Source: Bacillus sp. UNC41MFS5
Lineage (GTDB): Bacteria; Bacillota; Bacilli; Bacillales_B; DSM-18226
Reading direction: 5' to 3'
DNA length: 64,000 nt
Assembly (NCBI RefSeq): GCF_000686805.1
Contig: NZ_JMLP01000010.1
Span: 248,001-312,000, forward strand
Shown: positions 8,623 through 17,804 of the stretch, one piece after another
Numbering within the stretch: position 1 is the stretch's first letter
Layout: each line of letters starts with the position of its first letter
Notes under the pieces: generated by a model
What the model saw: the letters and a program-made list of their open reading frames with translations, nothing else
The model's database searches: none
What the model was told of the DNA's origin: nothing
Made by a program: the position numbers and the translations under genes

Positions 8623-9096
8623 TTATAGGTTTTCAATTTTTTTTAGCCATTCACCTGTATCAAAGTGAACATAGTAATAATTTATTAAATTATTATTAGA
8701 ACGGTAATAAATTTCCCACAATGGGATATTTTTTTCCATACCGAGACGAACAGATATGATCTTTTTCGGGCTTTTTTCTTGTTGAAGTTTTTGAATGGCT
8801 TCTTCCCTGGTTAACCCATTCTTAGCTTTTCTTACGAAAATTTCCTTATTTTTCTCAGGCATCCAAACGATAATTTTGTCGCCATTCTTACTTTTTCCCT
8901 CAATGACATTAACCGTTTCAATACCATTATAAATATGAAAATCCTCTACTTCTTTTAATGAGATTTCCTTTTGAGCACGTGAGACAGCTTTTGTCTCTGC
9001 TGCTTTCACAGGATCCAATGCTGATAAATAAACTTTTATCAATAACCCACAAAAGGCTACTACTATTATTGATAGAGCAATAATCCACTTTTTCAT
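8623..9096 (-). CDS. ypmB: YpmB, membrane-anchored PepSY-like protein
   Basis: 157 aa. One N-terminal membrane segment (about 4-24, WIIALSIIVVAFCGLLIKV) is followed by an extracytoplasmic domain. Two repeats of the type TREEAIQKLQ...VRLGMEKNIPLWEIYYRS...YYYVHFDTGEWL resemble the PepSY/DUF5590 fold found in several secreted Bacillus proteins. Its role is unknown. It lies between ypmA (15 nt upstream) and aspB, the conserved order. Confidence 0.85.
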   Translation of the reverse strand: MKKWIIALSIIVVAFCGLLIKVYLSALDPVKAAETKAVSRAQKEISLKEVEDFHIYNGIETVNVIEGKSKNGDKIIVWMPEKNKEIFVRKAKNGLTREEAIQKLQQEKSPKKIISVRLGMEKNIPLWEIYYRSNNNLINYYYVHFDTGEWLKKIENL

Positions 9097-9111
9097 TACT
9101 AATTCACTTCT

Positions 9112-9282
9112 TTATGTACGATAAATCGTAAAAATCGCTGTATTTTGATTCTCTTGATCCAGTGCAAGTCCAAACATAAGGTCTTCCTGTTTCAAGGTTC
9201 GATTAAGGGCGTCAACAATTTTATACAAATCCGGACTGTGTTGGATTTTCACTGTTGATAAAACTTCTATTTTACTCTCCAT
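9112..9282 (-). CDS. ypmA: YpmA (DUF4264) small protein
   Basis: A 56-aa protein starting MESKIEVLSTVKIQHSPDL and ending IFTIYRT, very close to the B. subtilis YpmA I recall. It contains LNRTLKQEDLMFGLALDQ. The ATG at 9282 follows GGAGGATAACGG. It is soluble with no known function and is the first gene before ypmB and aspB. Confidence 0.88.
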   Translation of the reverse strand: MESKIEVLSTVKIQHSPDLYKIVDALNRTLKQEDLMFGLALDQENQNTAIFTIYRT

Positions 9283-9399
9283 CCGTTATCCTCCAATATT
9301 TTTCCTATTTATCTACATTTTTTGATAAATCTTATCCATTATTATAACAGGTGGAAGCAAAAATCGGGTCAAAGAAGCTAAGATTTTTCTAATAAAATT

Positions 9400-10251
9400 T
9401 TATTCATCCGTTTCAATTGGAATGGTTATGATCTCATAATTTGAATCTGTGAATTTTATTGTTATGGTTCCATGTTTTTTCGTTGAATAAATTTCTGACC
9501 AAGTTTCGTGAAGATCGACTAGTATATCTGGGTCATGCTCCTCTTCTTCTGGTGCAGAAAGGACTGAAATTTGCGGATTTAAATATTGAATTAATTTCTC
9601 AGATAAAGAGTCTTTCGGCGTACCATTAGGTATTTTAAAAACATTAATATTCTCCAGATTCTTCTCCATGAGCGTTTCCTCTGCCCGTGGTGTAAATGAA
9701 GTCATAAGGAAAATTCGATGATTAAAAAAATCAAGTGTTAAATCCATACCTTCATTCGCATCATTTCCCACAAATTGAACTTCAGCAGTCATCTCAGGCA
9801 GGATGGATCTCTTTGTCCCCTGCCCCCATGAGACAACTGCAGGCTTATTTGATGAATCTAGCTCTTTTTTGATTTGAGCAGAAAATTTAGGTGTTGAAAT
9901 AATTTCTTTGATATTATATTTCGAGATTAGACGATTTAATTGTTGTTTAGAGAGTTCTGTTCCGTTATGTGTAAGGATTAATTTAGAAATCTCCTTCACA
10001 TCATAAAGGAAAAGCCACCCTTCTAATTCCGCAGCTGTTTCTTTCCCTCCGGTATTGATCAAGGTATTCTCATTATTTGCGCCTTGGATCAGTGTTGCTT
10101 CCCCTGCCGACAAACCCAGAAAAGTGACTGCAACTTCATGGTCCTTAATATTTAAATTTATATTTTCAATATTATTTAATGAAGGCTCTGATGCCTCTAC
10201 CATGAGTGTCGTTGGAATAAATAATGACAAGATAATTAGTAAGGTTCTCAT
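9400..10251 (-). CDS. Secreted metallo-beta-lactamase-fold protein lacking metal ligands (ComEC-like pseudoenzyme)
   Basis: 283 aa with an N-terminal signal peptide (MRTLLIILSLFIPTTLMVEA). The body follows the layout of the C-terminal MBL domain of ComEC/Rec2 proteins: a hydrophobic strand (VAVTFLGLSAGEATLI), TLINTGG, then SKLILTHNGTEL where active members have LTHxHxDH. Later LMTSF replaces LLTGD and IPNGTP replaces GHHGS. All usual metal ligands therefore seem lost. The ATG follows GGAGGTGTGTC. It is not at this place in B. subtilis as I recall. Family placement is inference from the pattern. Confidence 0.65.
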   Translation of the reverse strand: MRTLLIILSLFIPTTLMVEASEPSLNNIENINLNIKDHEVAVTFLGLSAGEATLIQGANNENTLINTGGKETAAELEGWLFLYDVKEISKLILTHNGTELSKQQLNRLISKYNIKEIISTPKFSAQIKKELDSSNKPAVVSWGQGTKRSILPEMTAEVQFVGNDANEGMDLTLDFFNHRIFLMTSFTPRAEETLMEKNLENINVFKIPNGTPKDSLSEKLIQYLNPQISVLSAPEEEEHDPDILVDLHETWSEIYSTKKHGTITIKFTDSNYEIITIPIETDE

Positions 10252-10326
10252 GACACACCTCCTATATTAAGGATGTGTTTATTTACCAATTTTTATCCAG
10301 ATTAACATTGATTAATGTCTCTCAAA

Positions 10327-13128
10327 TCATAACCATGAGTGGATAATTTCAACTAATTCATCTATCTTTCCTCGATTAATAGGAACAGGAGGAATAGATT
10401 TCAAAAAGGCCTTCCCATATTTCGTGGTTACAATTCTTCTATCAAACACCACTATGATACCTCGATCACTTTCTGTTCGAATAAGGCGCCCAAAACCTTG
10501 TTTAAAACGGAGAATTGCTTCTGGAAGGGAGTATTCTGAAAAGGAATTTCCCCCGCGTTTTTCGATTAACTGGCATTTCGCCTCTGTTAAAGGATCATCT
10601 GGCGGGCTGAATGGAAGTCTGACAATAACAAGGCAGGATAAGTCCTCACCAGGTATATCAACCCCTTCCCAGAAACTGCTTGTCCCCAATAATAAAGCCT
10701 TATCATAGCGTTGAAAGTTTCGGGTTAGCCTTGTTCTGCTTCCACTGGTTATCCCTTGTGCAATCATTGCGTAGTCATGTAAAAAACCACTTTCTTTGAT
10801 TAATTCATAGGTTTTCTTTAGCATGTCATAGGCCGTAAATAGAAGCAGCATTCTCCCCTTAGTTGCTTCAGCTATTGTAATAATATGCTCCGTAATTGAA
10901 ATCACATAATCATCTAAAGATACTGTATTAATTTCTGGTAAGTCCTCAGGAATTAAAAGCTGCACTTGTTGATTATATGCAAATGGAGATGGAATATTTA
11001 ATTGTACTGTGGATACAGGGTCCAGACCCATTTCCTTTATAAAATAATCAAATGATTTATTTACCGTCAACGTTGCCGAAGTAAATACTACTGCTTTTTT
11101 TAATTGAAAGAATTGTTCATTTAGCTTCCCTGCAACGGAAGTTGGCTGAACCATAAAGGTAGTCACATTTTGCGGTGAGCGTATATCTATTTCAACCCAT
11201 TTTACATCATTCGTTATTTTAAGAAAGGAATTGATAACCGTATCTCTAAGTTCTGTTAATTCGATTTGAAATAAAAGAATTTCTTCCAATTTATTTTCTT
11301 CTATACGCGAAAAAGAATTACTCTCATTTTTAACCCATTCAAGACGTTCACTGATTTCTGAATCAAGGTCTTTTAGTAAAAAGGCAAATCTCTCAGCACT
11401 GTGAACTAGTGCCTTTTTTTCTTTTCCTTCGTCATTGGGTGAAAAGCGAATTTTGGCACGATTTACTCCTTTTTTATTCGCCATCTTGGCTCTCGCAAAA
11501 AGAGCAATCAATTGAAAAAATTCGTCCATTTCAAACGTAAGATCAGCCATAAGTTGATTTAATTTAGTTGAGGTGGGCCTGATTTCATTTTTTCTTTGTA
11601 CAGAATCAATTAGCTTTTCCAAATCATAAAAGAGCTGTTTTTGTTCATACATTCCAAATTGACCTAATAGGAGACGGGTCGATAAATAATCTAATGTATG
11701 TCCGAAAAACTGACAAGCAGCTTTTTCAAAATGATGCCCTTCATCAATAACAGCATAAGAAAATTCAGGCAGGATAGCTACTTCACCTTTAATATCACTT
11801 AATAATAAAGAGTGATTTGTAATAATAATATCAGCAACTTCCGCTTTTCTTTTTGCTCTTAAATAAAAATCTCTTTCTTGCCATGCTTCGTCCTGTAAAA
11901 AAATTGCTGGTTCATTCTTTATTTTATTCCAAAAAATTTGCCCGCCACTTGAAAGGTTTAACTCATCCCGGTCACCGGTTTCAGTTTCAATCAGCCAAAC
12001 AAGAATTTGCATTTTTGTTAAACCTGTATCGTAATTATCGTTATCATCTGCTAGCGTCCGGTGAAACTTTTCTAAACTAATATAATGATTTCGCCCCTTT
12101 AGCAATACAGTGTTTAAAGGAAAGGGCAAAAGTTTAGCCAAGAGCGGTATTTCATTTTTTAAAATCTGTTCTTGCAAATGGATAGTATGTGTACTTACAA
12201 CGATTGGAAGCCTATTCTTCCTAGAAAAGTAAGCACTTGGCAGCAAATAGCCCAGGGATTTTCCAACACCTGTACCAGCCTCAATCACAGCATGATTTTC
12301 ACTTTGAAAAGCCTGGTAGACAGTATCCATCATAGTAAATTGGCCCGTTCTCTTCTCGAAAGCTTCAAATGCCTGACTGACCAATCCGATTTTTTCAGCC
12401 TCTGATGCAGGGAAATGATATTCTTTATCTTCTTCAAGTCGCCTTATATGGTCTGGAATTCTTTTTAAAGCAAGTTCCCTAAATATCTCAATTGTCTCAG
12501 ATAAGCTTTCGACCGTTTTTTCTTTATTAACAAGTAATTCATCAAGGAACTGTTGAAGGTCGCTTTTCAATCCACCTGATAAATGAGCAAGCTGTTTTAA
12601 TGTTGTGATTGGTAATGAAGCCAATCGTTCTAAAAGAATCAGTAAAAGTTCAGCTGTGACCTGTGCATCACTATCTGCTTGATGGGGGCGATCATGATTC
12701 AATTTTTCTCTCTCCGCTAAATCAGATAGCTTATAACCATCTGCTGTAGGATATAGAATTCTCGCCATTTCAACCGTATCTAGGACAGGACCGAAGAACC
12801 CTTCTTGGCCTGATTGGATTAATTCTTCCTGTAGAAAGGACAAATCAAACAAAACATTATGTGCAACAAAATAGGCCCCTTCCAGTAAAGTCATGACTTT
12901 TTCTGAGATTTCCGAAAAAAGCGGCGCATCTTTCACCATATCATTATTTAAACCAGTTAATTCCTCAATAAATATGGGGATGGATTTTTTGGGATTAATT
13001 AATGATGAAAACTTTTCTGTGATTTTCCCATTTTCAATGACCACAGCTGCAAATTGAATGATTTTATCACCCTTTTTTGGAATGTTTCCCGTTGTTTCCA
13101 AGTCGATTACGACGAATTTATTTAACAT
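10327..13128 (-). CDS. dinG: DinG-type protein: DEDDh exonuclease fused to XPD-like helicase
   Basis: 933 aa. The N-terminal exonuclease domain (about 1-170) has FVVIDLETTG, FVAHNVLFDLSFL and the HQADSDA motif. The helicase part has Walker A EAGTGVGKS, the DEAH-like box VIDEGHH and motif VI QGFGRLIRTESDRG. The four cysteines that bind an iron-sulfur cluster in E. coli DinG are not seen after motif I (KGRNHYISLEKF instead of a Cys-rich stretch). This agrees with Firmicute DinG proteins, which are described as exonucleases with a helicase-like body. Predicted cytoplasmic DNA repair role. Confidence 0.92.
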   Translation of the reverse strand: MLNKFVVIDLETTGNIPKKGDKIIQFAAVVIENGKITEKFSSLINPKKSIPIFIEELTGLNNDMVKDAPLFSEISEKVMTLLEGAYFVAHNVLFDLSFLQEELIQSGQEGFFGPVLDTVEMARILYPTADGYKLSDLAEREKLNHDRPHQADSDAQVTAELLLILLERLASLPITTLKQLAHLSGGLKSDLQQFLDELLVNKEKTVESLSETIEIFRELALKRIPDHIRRLEEDKEYHFPASEAEKIGLVSQAFEAFEKRTGQFTMMDTVYQAFQSENHAVIEAGTGVGKSLGYLLPSAYFSRKNRLPIVVSTHTIHLQEQILKNEIPLLAKLLPFPLNTVLLKGRNHYISLEKFHRTLADDNDNYDTGLTKMQILVWLIETETGDRDELNLSSGGQIFWNKIKNEPAIFLQDEAWQERDFYLRAKRKAEVADIIITNHSLLLSDIKGEVAILPEFSYAVIDEGHHFEKAACQFFGHTLDYLSTRLLLGQFGMYEQKQLFYDLEKLIDSVQRKNEIRPTSTKLNQLMADLTFEMDEFFQLIALFARAKMANKKGVNRAKIRFSPNDEGKEKKALVHSAERFAFLLKDLDSEISERLEWVKNESNSFSRIEENKLEEILLFQIELTELRDTVINSFLKITNDVKWVEIDIRSPQNVTTFMVQPTSVAGKLNEQFFQLKKAVVFTSATLTVNKSFDYFIKEMGLDPVSTVQLNIPSPFAYNQQVQLLIPEDLPEINTVSLDDYVISITEHIITIAEATKGRMLLLFTAYDMLKKTYELIKESGFLHDYAMIAQGITSGSRTRLTRNFQRYDKALLLGTSSFWEGVDIPGEDLSCLVIVRLPFSPPDDPLTEAKCQLIEKRGGNSFSEYSLPEAILRFKQGFGRLIRTESDRGIIVVFDRRIVTTKYGKAFLKSIPPVPINRGKIDELVEIIHSWL

Positions 13129-13268
13129 TTATTAACACCCCAAACCTTCGTTCATTAAAACGGTATCACATAATCTTTAAAAGAAAAAGTATACACTACT
13201 AGGAGCTTTTGATTCTACCACTAACTTTTCGATTATAATTAATATGTATATTATATAAAACTCTCGTT

Positions 13269-13297
13269 AAAAAAGAAAAATCCCCTGAACGGGGATT
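13269..13297 (-). terminator. Terminator of the panBCD operon
   Basis: On the minus strand AATCCCC-gttca-GGGGATT is followed by TTTCTTTTTT. The stem begins in the panD stop codon. Confidence 0.85.
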
Positions 13298-13679
13298 ACA
13301 TAATCGTTAGTGCAGGTTCAGCATGGATCATTTCTTTAATCCGATTATCTTCATCCATGATAGCCACTTTTGGTTTATGTGCTGCTACTTTTTCTTCAGC
13401 AATAAGCGCATAGGAGATGATAATGACGATATCACCTTTTTGAACAAGACGGGCGGCTGCACCATTTAAACAAATGACTCCACTGCCTCTTTCACCTGGA
13501 ATAATATAAGTCTCTAGGCGTGCACCATTATTATTGTTAACAATTTGAACCTTTTCATTGGCAATCATTCCAACTGCATCTAAAATATCTTCATCAATTG
13601 TGATACTGCCCACATAATTTAAATTAGCTTCAGTAACAGTGGCACGGTGAATCTTTCCGTTCATCATGTTGCGAAACAT
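13296..13679 (-). CDS. panD: Aspartate 1-decarboxylase (pyruvoyl-dependent)
   Basis: Makes beta-alanine from aspartate for pantothenate. The 127-aa proenzyme has the self-processing site G24-S25 (YVGSITID), where Ser25 becomes the pyruvoyl group, and the expected K9, R54 and Y58 regions ([22 protein letters not shown]). Last gene of panB-panC-panD; ATG follows GGAGGAATAGGAT. Confidence 0.96.
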   Translation of the reverse strand: MFRNMMNGKIHRATVTEANLNYVGSITIDEDILDAVGMIANEKVQIVNNNNGARLETYIIPGERGSGVICLNGAAARLVQKGDIVIIISYALIAEEKVAAHKPKVAIMDEDNRIKEMIHAEPALTIM

Positions 13680-13708
13680 ATCCTATTCCTCCATTTCCCT
13701 TAGTCCTA

Positions 13709-14557
13709 TCAATCTATTTTTGTAATGAAATTGTCTATTAAACGAACCTTTGTAAATTTTACAGCGAGTGCAATAATAATGGTACCCTCTAATTTTTCCA
13801 ATGGCTTTAATTGTGGATAGGAGTAGATTTGGACATAATCAATTACACCAGATGATTCATTACCAATCACTTCACGAATCATATCAATTAATTTAATAGG
13901 ATCTCTCTCACCTTTATCAATAGCGGCAAGTGCTGCTTGAAGACTTTGATAAAGAATAGGTGCTTCTTGTCTTTCCTCCGGCATAAGATTAACATTACGG
14001 GAACTCTTAGCCAGTCCATCATTTTCCCGGACAATATCTACTGCTACAAGATTTACAGGAATATTAAAATCTGAAATTAGCCCTTCAATAACCGCAACTT
14101 GCTGGGCATCTTTTTTCCCAAAATAAGCACGTGTTGGCATAACGATGTTAAAGAACTTTGTAATGACTGTAGCAACTCCATCAAAATGCCCAGGGCGTGA
14201 ACTCCCACATAAAACATCTGTGCGCTCCTGTACGGTAACTTTGACTGAAAGGTCGGTTGGATACATTTCTTCTACACTTGGATAAAACAGAAAATCGACC
14301 ATTTCACTTTCAGCCAAGGCACGATCACGCTCAAAGTCACGCGGATATTCCGCATAATCCTCTTTCGGACCAAACTGTAATGGATTCACAAATATACTGA
14401 GGACGACGGTATCATTTTCTTGTCTAGCTCTATTTAACAGTGTTAAATGTCCTTCATGCAGAAAACCCATCGTTGGAACAAAGCCAATCGATTTTCCTTG
14501 GGACTTTTCTTTCAACATTAACTCCTGCATTTCCTTAATTGTGGTGATTACCCTCAT
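13709..14557 (-). CDS. panC: Pantothenate synthetase
   Basis: Condenses pantoate with beta-alanine using ATP. The 282-aa protein shows the nucleotidyl-transferase signature [10 protein letters not shown] (about 28-37), [35 protein letters not shown], and KSSRNVNL near 187, the KMSKS-like loop. Its ATG overlaps the panB stop by 4 bp (ATGA), so translation is coupled. Confidence 0.96.
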   Translation of the reverse strand: MRVITTIKEMQELMLKEKSQGKSIGFVPTMGFLHEGHLTLLNRARQENDTVVLSIFVNPLQFGPKEDYAEYPRDFERDRALAESEMVDFLFYPSVEEMYPTDLSVKVTVQERTDVLCGSSRPGHFDGVATVITKFFNIVMPTRAYFGKKDAQQVAVIEGLISDFNIPVNLVAVDIVRENDGLAKSSRNVNLMPEERQEAPILYQSLQAALAAIDKGERDPIKLIDMIREVIGNESSGVIDYVQIYSYPQLKPLEKLEGTIIIALAVKFTKVRLIDNFITKID

Positions 14558-15390
14558 TTTATACCTCCATAAAGCCCTTTCAGTTCCTGCTCTTTCATTG
14601 TGAATGAATGCTTATCTTCAGGAAACCGTTTGTTTTTAACATCTGCTGCATATGCTTGAATAGATTCGACCATAAATGGATTTACGGAATGGTATTGTTT
14701 CACGAACTTCGGTACACGCTCAACACCATAACCAAGGATATCATGATAGACAAGCACTTGACCGTCTACCTCAATCCCAGCACCAATACCAATAATAGGT
14801 ATAGAAAGACTTTGTGTAATTTCCTCAGCCAATTGTTTTGGGACACATTCAAGAACGATGGCGAACGCGCCTGCTTCTTCACATTTCTTCGCATCATCTA
14901 TTAATTTTCTTGCTGCCTCGGCATCTTTCCCTTGTACTTTATACCCGCCTAATACCCCAACTGATTGTGGAGTTAACCCCAAATGTGCACACACTGGGAT
15001 GCCTGCTTTCGTAAGAGCAGTTATTTTTTCTAATACATCATCTGCACCTTCAAGCTTTACCGCATGAGCGCCTGTTTCTTGGATGAGTCTGCCTGCATTC
15101 ATTAGAGTATCCCGGACAGATAAATGATAGGTTAAAAATGGCAGGTCCGCGAGAATAAATGTATCTTTAGCACCTCGTTTTACTGCTTTCGTATGATGGA
15201 TCATGTCTTCAAGCGTCACCGGTATGGTTGAATCATACCCTAAGACAACCATACCAAGGGAATCTCCCACCAAAATAATGTCAACTCCACCTTCTTCTGC
15301 TTGTTTAGCAGAGGGGTAATCATACGCAGTTAACATGACAATTTTTTCGTTATTTTCCTTCATTTTCAAAAAATCTGTTGCTTGTTTCAT
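14554..15390 (-). CDS. panB: 3-methyl-2-oxobutanoate hydroxymethyltransferase
   Basis: The first committed step of pantothenate synthesis; it transfers a hydroxymethyl group from methylene-tetrahydrofolate. The 278-aa TIM-barrel protein has [24 protein letters not shown] (metal/substrate Asp), HLGLTPQSV, and [20 protein letters not shown] 15390 follows AAAGGAGGG. It heads the operon behind a roughly 200-nt structured leader. Confidence 0.96.
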   Translation of the reverse strand: MKQATDFLKMKENNEKIVMLTAYDYPSAKQAEEGGVDIILVGDSLGMVVLGYDSTIPVTLEDMIHHTKAVKRGAKDTFILADLPFLTYHLSVRDTLMNAGRLIQETGAHAVKLEGADDVLEKITALTKAGIPVCAHLGLTPQSVGVLGGYKVQGKDAEAARKLIDDAKKCEEAGAFAIVLECVPKQLAEEITQSLSIPIIGIGAGIEVDGQVLVYHDILGYGVERVPKFVKQYHSVNPFMVESIQAYAADVKNKRFPEDKHSFTMKEQELKGLYGGIK

Positions 15391-15443
15391 CCATTTTTCC
15401 CTCCTTTTAGTTGGGAGAGGGGATTAGAAGATTTCCAAGAGCA

Positions 15444-15474
15444 AATAAAAAGATCCTTCTGAAGGCAGAGGATC
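15444..15474 (-). terminator. Leader terminator upstream of panB
   Basis: On the minus strand GATCC-TCTG-cctt-CAGA-a-GGATC is followed by TTTTTATTTG. It lies about 55 nt before the panB start, so it can act as an attenuator. Confidence 0.75.
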
Positions 15475-15595
15475 CCTATTACTCAATTACATGCTTCATC
15501 CCTCTGTCCCGGTCCGTTAAACGGATCTAGGCAGAAACCTTTTAAATTGTTGTTTATTACACAAAGGTGCAGTTCACCATGGATACTGCCCATTG
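15444..15595 (-). ncRNA. Structured panB leader with mutually exclusive hairpins (candidate riboswitch/attenuator)
   Basis: Read on the minus strand there are two hairpins. The first is 15589-15569 (GCAGT...ACTGC). The second is 15535-15503 (TCTGCC ... GGG-A-CAGA with an inner CCG/CGG and unpaired A-containing internal loop). An intrinsic terminator follows at 15474-15452 with TTTTTATTT. The segment CAGAGGGAT (15506-15498) can pair either in the second hairpin or with ATCCTCTG (15473-15466), the terminator's 5' arm. That gives terminator or antiterminator states. The arrangement may correspond to the described 'pan' RNA motif found upstream of panB genes, but I could not compare with its consensus. 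No T-box motif is present. Confidence 0.6.
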
Positions 15596-15601
15596 GAATG
15601 A

Positions 15602-15629
15602 ATTATAGCAAATTTCTCGAAAAGTTCAA
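15602..15629 (-). promoter_or_regulatory. Sigma-A promoter of panBCD with extended -10
   Basis: On the minus strand TTGAAC (15629-15624), a 16-nt spacer and TATAAT (15607-15602), preceded by TGC (extended -10). It starts the panB leader just after the birA stop. Confidence 0.75.
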
Positions 15630-15632
15630 GCC

Positions 15633-16610
15633 TTATAACTCAATATCCGCTGAATAAATTTGGTGAATGAAACCAGTCTGATCCTCTAGTTTCAACACTC
15701 CATCATCTGTGATTCCGAGTGCTCTACCTTCAATGGTCTTCGTTAATGTTCTCGCTTTAATGTACTTACCGATACTGCTGGCATAGCCCTCCCATAAAAG
15801 CTTTATTGGTAAGAAGCCCTGTTCCAAATACATTGTATACAAATTTTCAAAGTTCTTGAGGATACTTTTAATTAATTCCGCCCTCGAGACAGTTTCTTTT
15901 TGCTCAATAAAAAGGGACGTGGCAATTTCTTGAATTTCTGCTGGGAAATCTTCTGCCTTTTGATTCACATTGATACCTATTCCAATAATTATCGAATGAA
16001 TTCGATCGGCTTCAGCCTGCAGCTCAGTTAATATTCCAGTGACCTTTTTTCCACTAATTAGAACATCATTAGGCCATTTGATATCTGGGATTAAGTCTGT
16101 CATTTCTTCAATAGCTTGAACAATTGCAACCGCTGCTAATAATGTTAATTGTGGCGCATTACTAAGAGGTATATTTGGACGCAGGATCATGCTCATCCAA
16201 ATCCCTGTATATTTCGGAGAATGCCATTTACGGGCCATTCTGCCCCTGCCTGACAACTGCTCTTCGGCGATAATAACCGTTCCTTCTGGGGCATCTTCAG
16301 AAGCCATGCGATGGGCAATCTTCTGAGTAGACTCAACAGTCTCCTCATAATGGATATTTCTTCCCATGAAGTGAGTTGTTAAACCAAGTCTTATTTCATC
16401 CGCAGTTATTTTTTCTGGGGTCTTTAAAATTCGATATCCCTTATTTCTAACTGCATCTAATTCAAAGCCTTCTTTTCTAAGTTCCTCTATGTGCTTCCAA
16501 ACTGCCGTCCTAGAGCAGCCAATGAGTTCAGCTAGACGTTGACCTGACAAAAAGTCATCACCGGCATTTGTAAAGGCATCAAGTAATTCTTTTCTTATTT
16601 CTGATTGCAC
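15633..16610 (-). CDS. birA: BirA bifunctional biotin ligase/biotin operon repressor
   Basis: Activates biotin, attaches it to acceptor proteins and represses biotin genes as holo-repressor. The 325-aa protein has an N-terminal winged helix (GQRLAELIGCSRTAVWKHIEELRKEGF, about 24-50), the ligase motif GRGRMARKW, KWPNDV and GIGINVN, and a C-terminal SH3-like domain. I chose GTG 16610, which has AGGAGTGG 8 nt upstream and gives exactly the B. subtilis length. A GTG at 16622 touches the ribosome site. It overlaps the cca end. Confidence 0.92.
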   Translation of the reverse strand: MQSEIRKELLDAFTNAGDDFLSGQRLAELIGCSRTAVWKHIEELRKEGFELDAVRNKGYRILKTPEKITADEIRLGLTTHFMGRNIHYEETVESTQKIAHRMASEDAPEGTVIIAEEQLSGRGRMARKWHSPKYTGIWMSMILRPNIPLSNAPQLTLLAAVAIVQAIEEMTDLIPDIKWPNDVLISGKKVTGILTELQAEADRIHSIIIGIGINVNQKAEDFPAEIQEIATSLFIEQKETVSRAELIKSILKNFENLYTMYLEQGFLPIKLLWEGYASSIGKYIKARTLTKTIEGRALGITDDGVLKLEDQTGFIHQIYSADIEL

Positions 16611-17794
16611 TTCAGTAGCCACTCCTTGATTTTTTCTTTGTTATTTTCTAGCTGACAAGTTAAGATTTTGTTTTCAATGTTTAATAGCGTTTCCTTTAGC
16701 CATGGTCCGCCCCTTTTATTGTACCAATCCATTAAGTCATTCCCTGAGACATTTATTTCTGCACGTTCTTTAATCGGAAGAGAATCATACATTTTTACCC
16801 AATGTTCAATCGATCGTACATCCTTAATTCGGTTAATCACAAGGTAGAGTCTTTCTGTTGAAAGGATCGTGTCACGGCCGGCAGAATAGAGGTCATAAAT
16901 AGACCATTCTTGTTCAAGTCTTTTATATAAGTAATGGACCGTTCGTCCAATCTCTCTTATTTCCTTAATTGCTAGCCGCCAGTCTTTTAGAAATACCTCG
17001 ATCTCTTTTTCTTTTAACTGTAAACAATAAATTAATAATGACCACATTTCATTAATATTAAGAGTGTTACTTTCAAAGCCAATCATTTTATCTAAAGACT
17101 GCCTCATTCCTTTTAAACCAGGCAAATATAAATAAATATTTGTATCGAGTAGGATATTTAGTGCGGTTGGCTTATTTTTTCCGATTAACAGTTTTTCAAA
17201 CTCTGTTCTTTTTCTCTCAACAGCAATCTTCTCAAGTAAATGAACCAGACTGGATAATGCGGTGACAGTTCCTGCTTCAATTTGAAATGAAAGTTGACTG
17301 ACAAACCGTACGGCTCTCATCATTCTTAAGGCATCTTCTTGGAATCTGTCATTTGGACTTCCGACGGTTTGAATTATTTGATTCTGAATTGCTAAATATC
17401 CGTTAAATGGATCAATCAGTTTTTTATTCCTGTCCATTGCAATGGCATTCATTGTAAAATCCCTGCGCTGCAAGTCATCCTTTAGATTTCGAATAAAGGT
17501 AACCTCTTTCGGTCTACGATAATCTTCATACTCCGATTCTGTTCGGAAGGTAGTAATTTCATATGCCCCATTATTAACCAAGACCAGAACCGTGCCATGT
17601 TCTATTCCAATATCCACTGTTTTCGGAAAAATTTTTTTCACTTCATCTGGCGTTGCACTAGTCGCAATATCCACGTCATTTATCTCTCTTTTTAAAAGAA
17701 AATCTCTAACTGATCCGCCAACAAAGTAGGCTTCATAACCGGCATCCTCCAACTTTTCTAAGACAGGAATTGCAGTTTGAAATGGGTCTGTCAT
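16595..17794 (-). CDS. cca: CCA tRNA nucleotidyltransferase
   Basis: Adds or repairs the 3' CCA of tRNAs. 399 aa. The head domain shows FVGGSVRDFLL, NDVDIATSATPDE (catalytic Asp pair) and FRTE; the neck has RRDFTMNAIA, and EDALRMMRAVRF follows. ATG 17794 is chosen because AAGGTGAAGGA lies before it; the GTG at 17803 is inside that site. It starts about 10 bp after bshA and overlaps birA by 16 bp. Confidence 0.95.
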   Translation of the reverse strand: MTDPFQTAIPVLEKLEDAGYEAYFVGGSVRDFLLKREINDVDIATSATPDEVKKIFPKTVDIGIEHGTVLVLVNNGAYEITTFRTESEYEDYRRPKEVTFIRNLKDDLQRRDFTMNAIAMDRNKKLIDPFNGYLAIQNQIIQTVGSPNDRFQEDALRMMRAVRFVSQLSFQIEAGTVTALSSLVHLLEKIAVERKRTEFEKLLIGKNKPTALNILLDTNIYLYLPGLKGMRQSLDKMIGFESNTLNINEMWSLLIYCLQLKEKEIEVFLKDWRLAIKEIREIGRTVHYLYKRLEQEWSIYDLYSAGRDTILSTERLYLVINRIKDVRSIEHWVKMYDSLPIKERAEINVSGNDLMDWYNKRGGPWLKETLLNIENKILTCQLENNKEKIKEWLLKCNQK

Positions 17795-17804
17795 TTCCTT
17801 CACC

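Noticed and set aside
15444..15600. T-box leader for the pan operon
   Set aside because: No T-box antiterminator sequence (GGTGGNACCGCG type) or AGTA-box is present, and pan genes are not amino-acid-specific targets.
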